From Zoroaster sp. YZ-2022 (lineage: Eukaryota > Echinodermata > Asteroidea > Forcipulatida > Zoroasteridae), in assembly GCA_029582265.1 (NCBI GenBank), contig CM055823.1, positions 3,906,001 to 3,970,000 on the forward strand: a stretch of 64,000 nt of DNA. Direction: 5' to 3'. The position numbers and the translations under genes were made by a program. Below, piece by piece: positions 35,215 to 45,404 of the stretch (positions within the stretch are counted from its first letter, which is position 1; every line of letters begins with the position of its first letter). The notes below the pieces were generated by a model. It had not been told where the DNA came from and ran no database searches. It saw only the letters and a list, made by a program, of their open reading frames with translations.

Positions 35215-35590
35215 AGAGATGGCGATCACATCCAATGCTTTGTTTCGGGCGGTCCCAAGAATTATGCATATAGATTAGACACAGGAAAGACATGTTGTAA
35301 AGTCCGCGGCTTTACATTAAATTTCCGAAATAGCAAAAAGATTAATTTTGATTCAGTAGTACGTATGGTCAAAGATATGAATGAACAACCAAATATAAGT
35401 GTAACGAATGTAAATAACATTACCAGGGACCGTAAGACGAAAACGATACAGACAAAGCCTCTCACGAAAGAGTATAGAGTGTGCTATGATAAGAGAATTA
35501 TTTTGAAAGATTATAACACGATGCCGTACGGTTATCACCCGTCTTAATGTCAAGTCGGAACGTATTGTTCACATTTGCTCAAACTTTATC

Positions 35591-35800
35591 ATGGCGAACG
35601 CACCATTCCCCCAGAGGCTATTATCATCACCGATAGGTCGTTTAATTATTGTATTAGTTGTTTTATTAAGCACTATTATTTTATCCTATGTATTTGGAAT
35701 AGAGTTGTCTGATAATTTTAAGAATATTGCATTACAAGAATCTGATGACTTTGTATCGAATGTATTATTGTTAGCTATCAAAAATAACACTTCCGAATAA
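35591..35800 (+). CDS. Small single-pass membrane protein of element A
   Basis: 69 codons. A basic N-terminus is followed by one strongly hydrophobic segment (about residues 17-37, LIIVLVVLLSTIILSYVFGI) and a short acidic tail. It lies 43 bases after the polymerase stop and 104 before the ATPase. No family recognised; small membrane proteins are usual in Polintons and adintoviruses. An intact frame in a decayed neighbourhood supports it being real. Confidence 0.6.
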   Translation: MANAPFPQRLLSSPIGRLIIVLVVLLSTIILSYVFGIELSDNFKNIALQESDDFVSNVLLLAIKNNTSE

Positions 35801-35904
35801 TTATAAGCGTGTTACGTCAATATAGTATGATATTCATGTCATGCCATCGTTCATTTAGGTTTATTAAATAACGATCCTAAAAGATCATATGGTCATTCTC
35901 TCTC

Positions 35905-36519
35905 ATGGATACAAAGCTTAAACATCCCGCAACTTTCTGCGTGGCTGGACCAACATCTTCAGGCAAAACAAACTGGGTTTGTAAATTAATCAAATATAGA
36001 AAACATGTCTTTGTGGATGCGCCTGAGCGAATTATCTGGTGTTATGGTCACTATCAGCCGGCTTACGAGGAACTGTCTCGCGACCTACCTAATATTCAGT
36101 TTATTGAGGGGTTACCAGAGGATTGGTCGGATCTCATTGACCCGGAAGTCAGGAACTTAATTATTTTGGATGATCTGATGAGCGAGTGTGGCAACGACCC
36201 CGAAGTCACCAAACTATTTACCAGGGGGTCTCATCACCTGAACGTCTCCGTGATAAACATCGTACAGAACTTATTTCATCAATCCAAAGAAAGTCGGACC
36301 GTAAGCCTCAATTGCCATTATATAATTCTATTCAAGAATCCAAGAGACCGTTCTCGATCAGGTTATGCATCTGGCTAAACAAATGTATCCCGGTCAAACA
36401 AGATTTATGGTAGAAGCTCTTATCTGTTTATTGATTTAAAACCGAACTGCCCCGAAGAATGGAGATTGCGTACGGGTATCTTCCCGGGGGTCACTATGTA
36501 CGCCTACGTCCCTAAATAA
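35905..36519 (+). pseudogene. DNA-packaging ATPase (A32/FtsK-like) of element A
   Basis: Motor that would pump genome into capsids. Walker A GPTSSGKT (residues 15-22), Walker B LIILDDLM, and an Asn/Gln sensor stretch VINIVQNLFHQ agree with the A32-like ATPases of Polintons. The first 150 residues are open. Two frame changes (near 36,340 and 36,400) separate the C-terminus, which ends MYAYVPK at a TAA at 36,517. The catalytic part is whole, but the gene as read is broken. Confidence 0.88.
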
Positions 36520-36553
36520 GGCTAGCCACTGGATCACCAGCTCATTTGTCATC

Positions 36554-36883
36554 ATGACGCGACGGTTAATGGACAACGTTCACACGCTGCATGTGTTGAA
36601 TAAATCCTCAACAAAGAAAAGAAAGGCTATTTTGAAGAACGCCGACAAAGAACTGGTAACCTGTTTATGTGAATGTGTGTTGAACATTATAAAAGGCAAG
36701 GTACCTTTGACACCGGATCAGAAGAAGAAACTTGCTAAGCATAAGATTCATCTACGCACTTTATCTGACAGGAAGGTCCCACACTTTAAACGTAAGCGGT
36801 TGTTGATCCAAAAAGGAGGATTTTTAGGATCATTACTTGCTCCCATATTGAGTACAATCGGGGGGTTTCTGTTTCCCAAGTGA
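36554..36883 (+). CDS. Conserved Polinton protein with hydrophobic C-terminus
   Basis: 109 codons, uninterrupted. It has a basic, helical body (Lys/Arg-rich, Leu heptads) ending in a Gly/Leu-rich hydrophobic tail (GGFLGSLLAPILSTIGGFLF). This kind of protein recurs next to the ATPase in animal Polintons; its role is not known to me. The tail suggests membrane or capsid contact. Its TGA overlaps the next ATG (TGATG), so the two genes are tightly coupled. Confidence 0.7.
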   Translation: MTRRLMDNVHTLHVLNKSSTKKRKAILKNADKELVTCLCECVLNIIKGKVPLTPDQKKKLAKHKIHLRTLSDRKVPHFKRKRLLIQKGGFLGSLLAPILSTIGGFLFPK

Positions 36884-37637
36884 TGCGTTACACAAAGAAA
36901 ACAATGATTAATGCTCCATCCGATCAGGTCACAAGGGCCTTACAAAATGTCCTCTTCACTCGTAATATTACGCAGAGCAAGCTGCATGGATTAGAAGAAG
37001 ACATGAAAAATATTCTGGAAAGGACGGATTTACCCGATGACACAAAAGTATCGCTATATCAGCAAGCTTTACAACAATATCTTCAATACGAACATGCCCG
37101 CAAAACTGAACCCGTTGGCTCTGACGACATGAGCGACACATTAGATGCCCCATCTGGAAAGGAGACGCGTGGAGGAGTAACATCTAAGGATGACCTAACA
37201 CCTCAAATTCTTGAAAGCGTACCAAAGACATTGCATAGACGCGCTAAGCTATTATTGAATAAACTTAAAAATAATGATGTCATGACATGGAATAAGAATG
37301 ATGAACTTGTATACGAGGGTAATGTTGTGAAAGGTTCTAATATAATTGATCTTGTGAATGACACTTTACGAAATAAAAAAGGGTTTACCCCCACGGTTGG
37401 CAGTACTTTGCGCGTGGATTAGCCAAATCAAATGCTCCTGAAAGTATTATTGGAAACGAAATACGATGTGATGTCGTGAGAAAATTTAAGCAGAGTGATT
37501 CAACCGAAAAACGGTTGTTACCTATGGATCCTAATCTTTTGATGACGGCCACTAACCCATCACGTGTTTCTAAACGTAAAAGGGTTGTGTCTACGCCTTT
37601 AAAATTGAGAAAAAGACTTTCTTGGGAAACTATGTAA
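36883..37637 (+). pseudogene. Conserved Polinton protein of unknown function
   Basis: Starts MRYTKKTMINAP. It has helical, charged N-terminal and middle parts (to about 37,400) and continues after one frame change near 37,395 with LAKSNAPESIIGNE, then a basic tail to a TAA at 37,635. By length (about 250 codons) and position it fits the unknown late gene that commonly follows the ATPase in Polintons. The basic end suggests DNA contact; this is inference. Confidence 0.6.
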
Positions 37638-38147
37638 ATAGTTGTAAAACTTGTTGTATGATTTAGTAATGATTTACGGTTTGAAAAAAAAAAAACTTTG
37701 GGAAAAAAAAAAGAAAAAAAAAAATTTGGAGAAAAAAAATAAAAAAACTTTGTGAAAAAATAAATAAATAAATAAAATTTGGAGAAAAAAAATAAAAAAA
37801 ACTTTGTGAAAAAAAATAATAATAAAAAAACGGGGAAAAAACTTTGGGGAAAAAAAAGTGTATTGTGTATTAGTTTGAGCGTATTTTATTCCATATATTT
37901 GTATTAATTAAACTTTAGTGTACTAGTGTAGTTGTTTTCAAATGTAGACAATAAAAACACAAAATAAACGTTTGACGATTGTAATATTCATTTATTTACT
38001 TTACATTGAGAAATAAAAGCAATGATATTAATACATTGGAAAGAATAAACACTGTTTTTGTTTTCTTATTTGTTTCCTTGATTTATTTTTATAGGGTTCT
38101 TTTCTTAAAACTAAAATGCTAATAATAATAATAATAATAAACAGACT
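37638..38147. other. Convergent intergenic region of element A
   Basis: Very AT-rich, with degenerate tandem GAAAAAAAATAAAAAAACTTTG-type blocks at 37,680-37,860. AATAAA signals occur in both orientations (e.g. ACAATAAAAAC near 37,950). It separates the rightward and leftward gene sets and probably holds both polyadenylation sites. Confidence 0.7.
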
Positions 38148-38669
38148 TTAATCTTTCTTTTGTTTTACAGAAATTTGTCCAGTCATTAAATCAAAATCGA
38201 CAACTGGAACATCAACTTCGTATTTTTCTTCTGTAAAATCTTGAACTAATACATCGTTGATTAAACTATCATCCGTAAATGCTGCAACAATATCAACCAT
38301 AGGTACATTTCTACATCTATGTACTAAGTAAAAAATACAGTACTGACCACACACCGTTGTATTCATGGATTGTAAACACATAGTGTTATAAGTACAGCTT
38401 ATGCTATTGTCATCGATAAATGTTTTAAAATAGTGTCCATATGTAGCTGGAGCTTGACCAAAAGAGTCAAAGAATTCTGCCCGTTTGTCTTGATCGAAGT
38501 AGCACGCCAGCCAATGTGTTCCAGGTTGATCGCTTGTATCGGAATTAATAATAAAAGCCTGTGGGCATCTGTTTACTGGGGGTAATCGATCTGAAGGAAA
38601 TACACCTTTTAGGTATTGTCTGGTATATCTGTCCCCTTGAAGTACTTTCAAAAGCTGAACTGTATCCAT
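38148..38669 (-). CDS. Adenain-like cysteine protease of element A
   Basis: Virion maturation protease. 173 residues, intact. It has the adenovirus protease layout: His52 in GTHWLACYF, Asp68 in EFFDSFG, Gln100 and Cys107 in the CLQSMNTTVCGQYC stretch. Length is close to the roughly 200 residues of the family. It follows the major capsid gene by 9 bases on the same strand. All catalytic residues are present, so it could still be functional. Confidence 0.92.
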   Translation of the reverse strand: MDTVQLLKVLQGDRYTRQYLKGVFPSDRLPPVNRCPQAFIINSDTSDQPGTHWLACYFDQDKRAEFFDSFGQAPATYGHYFKTFIDDNSISCTYNTMCLQSMNTTVCGQYCIFYLVHRCRNVPMVDIVAAFTDDSLINDVLVQDFTEEKYEVDVPVVDFDLMTGQISVKQKKD

Positions 38670-38678
38670 CTCGTCTTT

Positions 38679-40007
38679 CTAATTGGAGTAATCGATCAGA
38701 ATATTCCGACTTTTGTCCACCTCCAGAATAGATTCGAATTCACTGTAGATGATAACATTCACCGTTTCGGGTAGTGCTGATGCAAATTTTAGTTCCAGTC
38801 GTAGATTGCTACGATTTACCAGATTAAAATGCGGTCCTTCCGAATGGTCGGGAGATAGATCGAAAGCGTAGAGTGTGTAACCAGATTCATAGTCTGATCT
38901 ATCTATCTGATTGCCTGCGTCTTGGTATAGGGTATTTATACCGGAAAATAAAGTCTGATAGGCCATCATGTAATTCTTGTCCGGCCCTGAAAAATTAGGC
39001 TGAAGAGGTCTCCAAGGTGTTTGTTCATTGTCCACGTACAGTCCAAGAAAATTTTAATTGTAATGTTCAAAATTGTAAGGGTTCTGTCTGTAATCACCAT
39101 TGTACGCCCTGTTACCCACGATTCCAATCACAATGCGTTTAGGAATTTGTCCCAAGAACAAATTTTCGCGTGTAAATGACAGGTTTCCGCGTTGAATGGA
39201 GAAACTTTTAACATCTACCCTACGTAATGGATATTTTGCTGTAGTAGTATCCAACATTTTAGCGTGCGTCAGAGCAATTGATGGACTGAGAGAAACTTTT
39301 CTTACGTAGAAAGTGGCATCCATAATGTTTACTTTATATTTGTCAGTTTGCAGGGGGGTTAACAAACAAAAAGCATTTTTACTACGATGAAACTTAAGTT
39401 TAAGGCTGACACCGTTCAACAAGAGTCTGTCTTGAAAAAAGATGTCACCGTGAATCGGCCCAAATAGATCGACCACTTGACTCCCTTTAGTGAATTGATA
39501 CCGTTGTTTTAATCCTTCATTATGTGCACCCTCAGCGATGGGGTTGGTCTGATTCATTTTCCCGGCTGTATCCTTGAAAAATAAAGCTGCTGTTAATTGG
39601 GATTTCTTCGCACTATCTCCAAAAGACATTAAGGATTCGATTATGGCCCTATATGCATAATTGTTCGTTGCCGACGACACGAGTCTATCATTAAGAGTAA
39701 TATCAACCTCGGAGAACAGGGAATGTAGAAAAAGATTTACGGGACCAACTTGTGCGTCATCTGCATGATCCGTTCCATCTTCATTAACAATCTTTGCCTT
39801 TACATTTATCATAGAATGTGCCAAATCCAGATAGTGCGCTGACGATCCAGTCACGTTGAATTCTATAGAATCAGAGTCCACGATATTAGTCAGTGGATTA
39901 TACTGTATCCATTGACCCTTTAAAATTGAAGTCTGAGTGGGAGGGACGCTGAATAAGTCCGTTTCACTCTTAGAACATTCGCAAGAAAACTTATTGATGA
40001 AAGCCAT
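38679..40007 (-). pseudogene. Major capsid protein (double jelly-roll) of element A, one nonsense codon
   Basis: About 440 codons in one frame, interrupted only by a TAA at 39,054-39,056. The first part (MAFINKFSCE) has the beta-rich pattern and Asn/Pro-rich loops of the Polinton hexon-like protein. The last part ends VNVIIYSEFESILEVDKS, a typical C-terminal signature of this family. It would form the capsid facets. The overlap with the upstream gene end (to 40,007) is 17 bases. No other damage is visible. Confidence 0.85.
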
Positions 40008-40416
40008 GTTTAATCAGTAGTCGAATATGTCTAATGTCCTCTTCTTTCGCTTGCTTGAAGTCTTTATGTGTGGAACGCGAGGGTTCTCCTTTTAAACGGT
40101 AGTTTTTACTCGGTGGTGTTTTTCTCTTTTTAGAAAGTTGCCGAGAAGCCAGCGACGTCATTTGTAATCCAGCCTGGCGTAAACGTTGATTTGCTGATGT
40201 CTTTACGTTTTGACCGTTGAGTGCGTCCGAAGCAATCTCTACTCCCGTCTGTAAGGCTTGTTTGCCTAACGCTTTTGCCCCCTTCTTGAGTATGGGTAGA
40301 GCGGATCTAAAGAGCCCTCCTAGAATATTTCCTAATCCATATCCTCTCTGAATACGGGCACCCCTAAAGAAATTCCCCCCGGTTTGATGTCTATAATATC
40401 GTTCATAGTCATCCAT
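39991..40416 (-). CDS. Basic virion protein, adenovirus pX/pVI-like
   Basis: 141 residues from ATG (MDDYERYYRH). A Gly/Arg-rich start (YGLGNILGGLF) is followed by an amphipathic helix (LPILKKGAKALGKQAL) and a Lys/Arg-rich middle. Animal adintoviruses encode similar pX-like proteins between the penton and hexon genes, thought to bind DNA or disrupt membranes. Its place here is the same. Intact. Confidence 0.75.
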   Translation of the reverse strand: MDDYERYYRHQTGGNFFRGARIQRGYGLGNILGGLFRSALPILKKGAKALGKQALQTGVEIASDALNGQNVKTSANQRLRQAGLQMTSLASRQLSKKRKTPPSKNYRLKGEPSRSTHKDFKQAKEEDIRHIRLLIKHGFHQ

Positions 40417-40421
40417 AATAG

Positions 40422-41183
40422 CTAGAATAGTGTCGGACGAGTTCTACGAAAGTGAAGTGCAATTGTTAGTTTCCCACGTTGAAATGGTATCTTTTCTCCA
40501 GTGTCCTTTCTTATATCCACATGAACGACTTCGAAATTTTTCGTTTTTATAGGAACATAGTGAGGCGGGTTGAAAGTGTGAGCAACCATATCACCCTGTG
40601 TAATCCAAGACGTTTGTAGAGGGACAACTCTTAATAATGGCGCGCTTACGTCTCCCACTAATTGATTTTGAACAATGTCGCAGTACACGTACATACCATA
40701 AAACCCATTGTTGACATCCACTGGTAAATGCCCCCGCACGCTTTCACTGACAGACTTATACTTTAATCCGAGCATACGATATAGCTCGTCGTCAAAATGG
40801 ATAAAAGCGCCATCTCTCAATTCTATCTTAACTAGACCGTTGTATTTATCCAGAGTAATGTCAATGTTTTGTTTACCCATCTCGGACATTTCTCCATTAA
40901 TAGCTTGCACTATCTCCGTCACCGACCGGTAATATCCTGGTGCAATTCGTACATATGACTGTTGATTACCACCCTCACTGTACGTAAACGAATTGTTTTT
41001 ATCCGTGATATTACACCAAGTAAAGGGAAAGTGAATCTCAGTCATGGCAACCTCCCAGTTACCGGTTAGATTAATTTGTTCGACGAGTCGTGTTGTGTAA
41101 CTTGAGAGTGTGTTGTCGGGGTACAAGGAAAGAGATGAATTGCTAGGCAGTGTTATGTAAAACTGTGTAGACGACGCCATCAT
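40422..41183 (-). CDS. Penton-like minor capsid protein (single jelly-roll) of element A
   Basis: 253 residues, intact; a second ATG three bases on is also possible. It starts with FYITLPSNSSLSLYPDNTLS and WEVAMTEIHFPF, the family signature of the Polinton minor capsid protein at the fivefold vertices, and continues as a beta-rich domain ending in a basic tail. It lies 5 bases before the pX-like gene, in a compact capsid operon-like cluster. Confidence 0.85.
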   Translation of the reverse strand: MMASSTQFYITLPSNSSLSLYPDNTLSSYTTRLVEQINLTGNWEVAMTEIHFPFTWCNITDKNNSFTYSEGGNQQSYVRIAPGYYRSVTEIVQAINGEMSEMGKQNIDITLDKYNGLVKIELRDGAFIHFDDELYRMLGLKYKSVSESVRGHLPVDVNNGFYGMYVYCDIVQNQLVGDVSAPLLRVVPLQTSWITQGDMVAHTFNPPHYVPIKTKNFEVVHVDIRKDTGEKIPFQRGKLTIALHFRRTRPTLF

Positions 41184-41187
41184 GTCT

Positions 41188-42250
41188 TTACTTTTTAAGA
41201 TCAGTTACCCAACTGTTGAATTTTGAAGGATAACCTAACCATTTAACTAAATATTCCGTCTTGCCTCCTTTCGTGCGTTTGCGAATCACCTTCTCTATCC
41301 TGTATAGATCGTCGGATTTGTGAACCTTTTGTAATTCTTGCTCGTAGAATATACCTTGAATTTCTTCATCCGAATAATCTTTTATTTTATACACTGGTAT
41401 TTTTTGACGTCCATTGCGTTTAGACACTGTGAATATTTCTTCAGACCACGCAGGCAGGTACGACTTCTCAAACATTAATCTTTGTTTGCTGACTCGCACT
41501 TGATCTCCGACCTCGTATATGAATTTTAACTGATGTTGTTTATACGAAAACAGAGTTTTCCATACTATGCTTTCATTTTCACCGTTCACTTCCGTTGGTT
41601 TCATTTTAATAGAGCGATGATATGAATTATTGTAACTGTTTACTAATTTCGGTAAGACGTTAACGTACTTGAGGGTATTTTTGTACGTAAAATACTTCTA
41701 CATCTTAGATTTTAGAGTGCGATTGAACCTCTCCACAATAGACGCTTTAACTTCACTGTTCGTTGTGTAAAAATGTATACCCTCTTTTAGCTATTGCTGA
41801 AACACGATTTTTTAACTCACTACCTTTATCTGATCATTATTGGTTTCCTCCGACTTGATATGAAACTATTTTTGTAAGCTTCCACAAGCGTCTTTCCAGA
41901 TTAAATTTTTAAAGGAATAACCCAGGCGTATTTAGAAAACACATCAATACACGTCAATAAAAACGTTATTGCAACTTTGATATATTAGATACATCCACCA
42001 AATCCAATTGATGGATCTCATCACGTCCTACCGCTAGAATGCTGTTTCTTGGATATTTCTTACGGGCGGATTTATGTAATGTATACATATCTTGACTCTG
42101 TAGAAAGTCTTTTATTTGTTTACGTGTTAAATCGTATTTGCCATTTTTCTTAACGGTACGATACAGCTTTTCAATACTACTTAGACCGCTTTGGCGGTCC
42201 ACATCGTAATACAATTTCTTTAAATAATCAACACGTTCCGACAGGGCCAT
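41188..42250 (-). pseudogene. Chromodomain integrase of element A, decayed core
   Basis: Retroviral-type integrase of Polintons. The N-terminal part (41,966-42,250, MALSERVDYLKK) is a helical DNA-binding segment, followed by remains of the DDE core between 41,605 and 41,965 in shifting frames with several stops (FSKYAW and SIVERFNRTLK are recognisable). The C-terminal part (41,188-41,604) is open and ends in a chromodomain (YRIEKVIRKR, TEYLVKWLGYP, NSWV). The first two catalytic acids cannot be placed. Non-functional. Confidence 0.88.
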
Positions 42251-42535
42251 CTTAACGTCTCAGCGATTCAATGAAAAGTAACATCCTAAATTTAACAACA
42301 ATGCTTTATTAATCCAACCAAAAAGGAAAACCTTTGAATAAATAGATATAAATTATTAAAACTTTTTTTTTTCTGTTAAACAGAAATTTATTCAATGTAT
42401 AAAACAACAACAATTACATTTTCTTAAAATAACAAAGTGATAATCGTTTTCAAACCAAAATTAATAAGCAAAACATTTAAATACTGCAATGCACGTCAAA
42501 CATCAAAACGATCAAAGTAGAACTTTTATGATATT
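42251..42535. other. AT-rich intergenic region
   Basis: No gene seen. Lies between the integrase start and the end of the PC4-like gene. Confidence 0.5.
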
Positions 42536-42630
42536 ACCCACTAGAGTAACACACGTCATATAGTACGCCTCTAATTACCTCTGAATCTAATTGCTGTTTC
42601 ACGTGCATTTTAACATAATCATCAAACAGT

Positions 42631-43877
42631 TCATTCGTTTCCTGTATACGAGGGGAAAGCCTTTGCTATTATCTCATGACCCGAAGCCGTCAGGTTCCAG
42701 TTTAAACGACACGTGCTCATCTGGATCTCACTAACTGCATCTTCAAAATACATTTCGACCTTTTCCCCCACAGTCAACATCATGCATGGGTGTTGTGGCT
42801 GACTCGGATGGTCAACACAGCACCCATAACAATGACGTTTGGCCAGGTCGCAGACCTTCTTCAATATACAAGAGACAAAAATAGACTGAATTATATTGAA
42901 CGCTAGATCCCTTGCGGTTCCATCGATTTCCGAGTCCTTTGTATCGATGACGAGTTGTTCAGGGGCCCTGTCCAGCTTCATAACGTCATCTTCACCATCG
43001 TCCACTGAAGAAATAACAGAACATCATGAATAAAAATACATACATGTATCATGCGTGTGAACAGCTAGTAAATGAAGTATGTGTGTAGAAGAAAAATAGG
43101 AGGGATATAGATAGATATATAGATTATATATATATATATAGAGATATAGATATATATATATATATATATAATAAAATAATTAATTTACTTTCTGGTAAAT
43201 CGTGAAAAACTGCAGGGTCCGTGTCAGGCACTACATCGGAGGGTAGAAGGTAGGGTATGGGTTGATAATCACTGCTGTGATTCACATGTTTACGTCGTTC
43301 TTGCTCCTATACCATAATAAATCAATGAATCATTTAATTAAACGTTTAAACATAGCGTAACATGTCTCATCAACTACGACTTACAAAACACATACTGACG
43401 AACTTTGATCAGAGAAATAGACCGTATCATGAAACTCACCTCCACTTGTTTTACAGCACTATTGATTGTAGGTATCATCTTCACCAGTGTCTTCCACTCC
43501 TCCACCCTTAAATTGACGCCTCGTGGGCTGCTCCATAGATCAGCGTCTTTACGCTGAATGTACCTTCGAATCTTCACGTAAACTTCACCGTTAAATGTCT
43601 CTACGACAGCATGCCTGGTAGGTGTTATTGGAAATCGGTGAGAAGTTGAAGCCTCGTCCAATTTACGCTTGCGAGGAGTATAAGGATAGGGTGCGGTGCG
43701 ATCTTCTGACCTATTCACCATACGCTGTTCTAACCGATGAAGTCGTTCAGGGGGCACTCGGCTCAACCAATTATTAGGCGTTCTTGGTGTATACGTCGAC
43801 TTATACTCTCGTACTTCATGTTGACTCCCAGCCATATCATAAGATAATTCAGGTGTAGTAGTTAGACGACGTGACAT
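42631..43877 (-). CDS. Spliced gene with PC4-like ssDNA-binding domain
   Basis: Three exons inferred on the minus strand: 43,877-43,440, 43,306-43,189 and 43,004-42,631. The donors are GAG|GTGAGT and GAAA|GTAAAT; the acceptors are GGTATAG|GAG and TTATTTCTTCAG|TGG. Phases match (0, then 1) and exon 2 is fully open. Exon 1 is basic and Pro/Thr-rich (an RKRK cluster), then shows GEVYVKIRRYI, SSPRGVNLRVEEW and MIPTI, the layout of the PC4/Sub1 coactivator domain. Exon 3 is acidic, then Cys-rich. After the stop at 42,631 a shifted frame stays open to about 42,536, so the end may carry a one-base change. Function inferred: single-stranded DNA binding in replication or transcription of the element. 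Confidence 0.68.
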
Positions 43878-43984
43878 TTTCCTGTTTCCCCGTTAGGCGT
43901 TGTTCAATTAGCTCCGTAGAATAAAAGTGTTGCGATGATTTGTGATACCTTGAATCAATATCGTATCATTTATACCCTCCAACA

Positions 43985-44410
43985 CAATGGACCCTTGTTA
44001 TGCATTTTGTCCTATCAAGATTTCGACTTTTAACAATACATTCCTTCTTACGCTAATTTTAAACCCTTTGTTATGCATTTTGTCCTATCAAGATTTCGAC
44101 TTTTAACAATACAAACCTTCTTACGCTAATTCAACCCCCTTTGTTATGCATTTTGTCTCATCAAGATTTCGACTTTTAACAATACAATCCTTTGTTACGC
44201 TAATTCAGCCCAATATTATACTAATTAAGCCCATTGTTACGCTAATTCAAGCCTTTGTTATGCATTTTGTCCTATAAAGATTTCGACTTTTAACAATACA
44301 TCCATTGTTACGCTAATTCAACCCCTTGTTATGCTAATTTTAATCCCATTGTTATGCAAATTAAATTCCTTTGTTATGCATTTTGTCCTATCAAGACCCT
44401 ACACACTACT
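43985..44410 (-). repeat. Right TIR of element A
   Basis: Inverted counterpart of the left TIR. Units with CCTTTGTTATGCATTTTGTC and ATCAAGATTTCGACTTTTAAC are repeated, ending CAAGACCCTACACACTACT. Confidence 0.92.
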
Positions 44411-44416
44411 ATGAAG
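44411..44416. other. Target-site duplication of element A, right
   Basis: ATGAAG, identical to 25,412-25,417. Confidence 0.9.
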
Positions 44417-45040
44417 TTTTCCCTGTTTGTCCATTTCTTTTATACATGAGTCTACGCACATCTGTAACCCCAAATCATTTACACTCCTTTTGTATTTCTT
44501 TATCTGGAATTTCAGATGGAATTCCTGAAATGACGCCTTTTGCTTTGTGTTTCTGCTTTAGCGTATTCAGTGACCACGGCCCATTGTCCTAATTGACTGA
44601 TTCCTTTTAGTTTGTGTGCTTGAGCTGAAGTATAGCATCTGACACTAATACCTCCTTGGTTGGTTTTACATGTAGATATATTTTGTATGTAATCTTGTCC
44701 CATTGAGTTAAGAGCTTTAGCTATTTTTATTGGATTAATTTGTGGAAGTTTTACATCTGGGGAGTTTATTATTCCTATAGTAGGGTTTACTTGTGGTTCA
44801 TATGTGCTAAGGTTTCTTCTTTTCTGTTGTCTTACATCACTATCAGAGTCACTAGAGGAGTTACTTTTGTTTTGAAATGATTTTGTTCGCTTTCGAGAAA
44901 TCTTTGTTGTATATTCTATATCTTCTTCATCATCTTCTTCTTGTGCCTGGCTTATTAGTCTATCTAGAGTAGATCTTGGTTGGTTACTTTTTTTTCTGTT
45001 TCTTTTCCGGTTAGATAACTATCCCATGTCATATTATCCT
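44417..45040 (-). pseudogene. N-terminal part of LINE gag-like ORF1
   Basis: A minus-strand open stretch with Ser/Asp-rich and basic regions, then INPIKIAKALNSMGQDYIQN and ISVRCYTSAQAHKLK, as in gag-like ORF1 proteins of non-LTR elements. It breaks frame near 44,512, continues toward 44,417, and is resumed at 25,411 with the Cys/His knuckles. The Polinton insertion therefore splits it. Confidence 0.72.
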
Positions 45041-45404
45041 CAGATTCGTCGGACTTATTTAGTCCGACGAAGTCCGAGGTCCCCTATGAAAAACTAGACT
45101 GAAGATTTGAAAAATGCAAAAAAGAAAATTGACCTTAATGGGTTGTTTATGAGTAATATAATTTGAAAAGAAAGGAGTAGGTCTCACCTCTTCTTTTGCC
45201 TAAAAAAGGAAAAGATTTTAAACTGTTAGAAATACCAAAATGGCCGTTCGGAAAAAGCACGTCTCATCTAATTCGCATCTCGAAGCGTCGAATGAAGAGG
45301 TTGTTGTTGTTGTTGTTGTTGTAGTAGTGGGGTGTATACAATCGATGTGCCCTTTGTGCCATTAACGATAGGTTGTTCGCTAATCTGTATAACGGGTTAG
45401 GATG

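Larger units (their letters stand above)
27577..35548 (+). pseudogene. Protein-primed family-B DNA polymerase of element A, broken
   Basis: Replicates the element from terminal protein-primed ends. In order: acidic N-terminal extension; Polinton-type N-terminal domain (27,900-28,620); Cys/His-rich segment (28,700-29,060); exonuclease motifs FFDFE (29,245), AHYAKGYDSYF (29,456; the usual Asn is Tyr here) and YCISDVD (29,850); nuclease-like insert with NGCWWHACPLC (30,210); polymerase motifs DFCSLYP (30,545), LMLNSFGGKFG (31,102) and YDTDS (33,160); C-terminal GGPKNYAY (35,245) to a TAA at 35,546. Breaks: frame changes near 28,648, 30,003, 30,392, 30,880 and 31,085; an in-frame TGA at 29,321; a mariner insertion at 31,388-33,156; and a LINE insertion at about 33,244-35,214. 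It cannot encode an active enzyme. Confidence 0.92.
25418..44410. mobile_element. Element A: Maverick/Polinton (adintovirus-like)
   Basis: An 18,993-bp element with inverted ends AGTAGTGTGTAGGGTCTTG, a 6-bp target duplication, tandem subterminal repeats and the full Polinton gene set. Rightward: family-B DNA polymerase, small membrane protein, packaging ATPase and two conserved unknowns. Leftward: protease, major capsid protein, pX/pVI-like protein, penton-like protein, integrase and a PC4-like protein. Without the nested mariner (1.77 kb) and LINE (about 1.97 kb) it is about 15.3 kb, within the known Polinton range. The polymerase and integrase are broken, so it cannot move by itself. Confidence 0.95.

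Noticed and set aside
25418..44410. Free viral genome or contamination
   Set aside because: Both elements are flanked by, and contain, host-type transposons with target duplications, so they are integrated copies.
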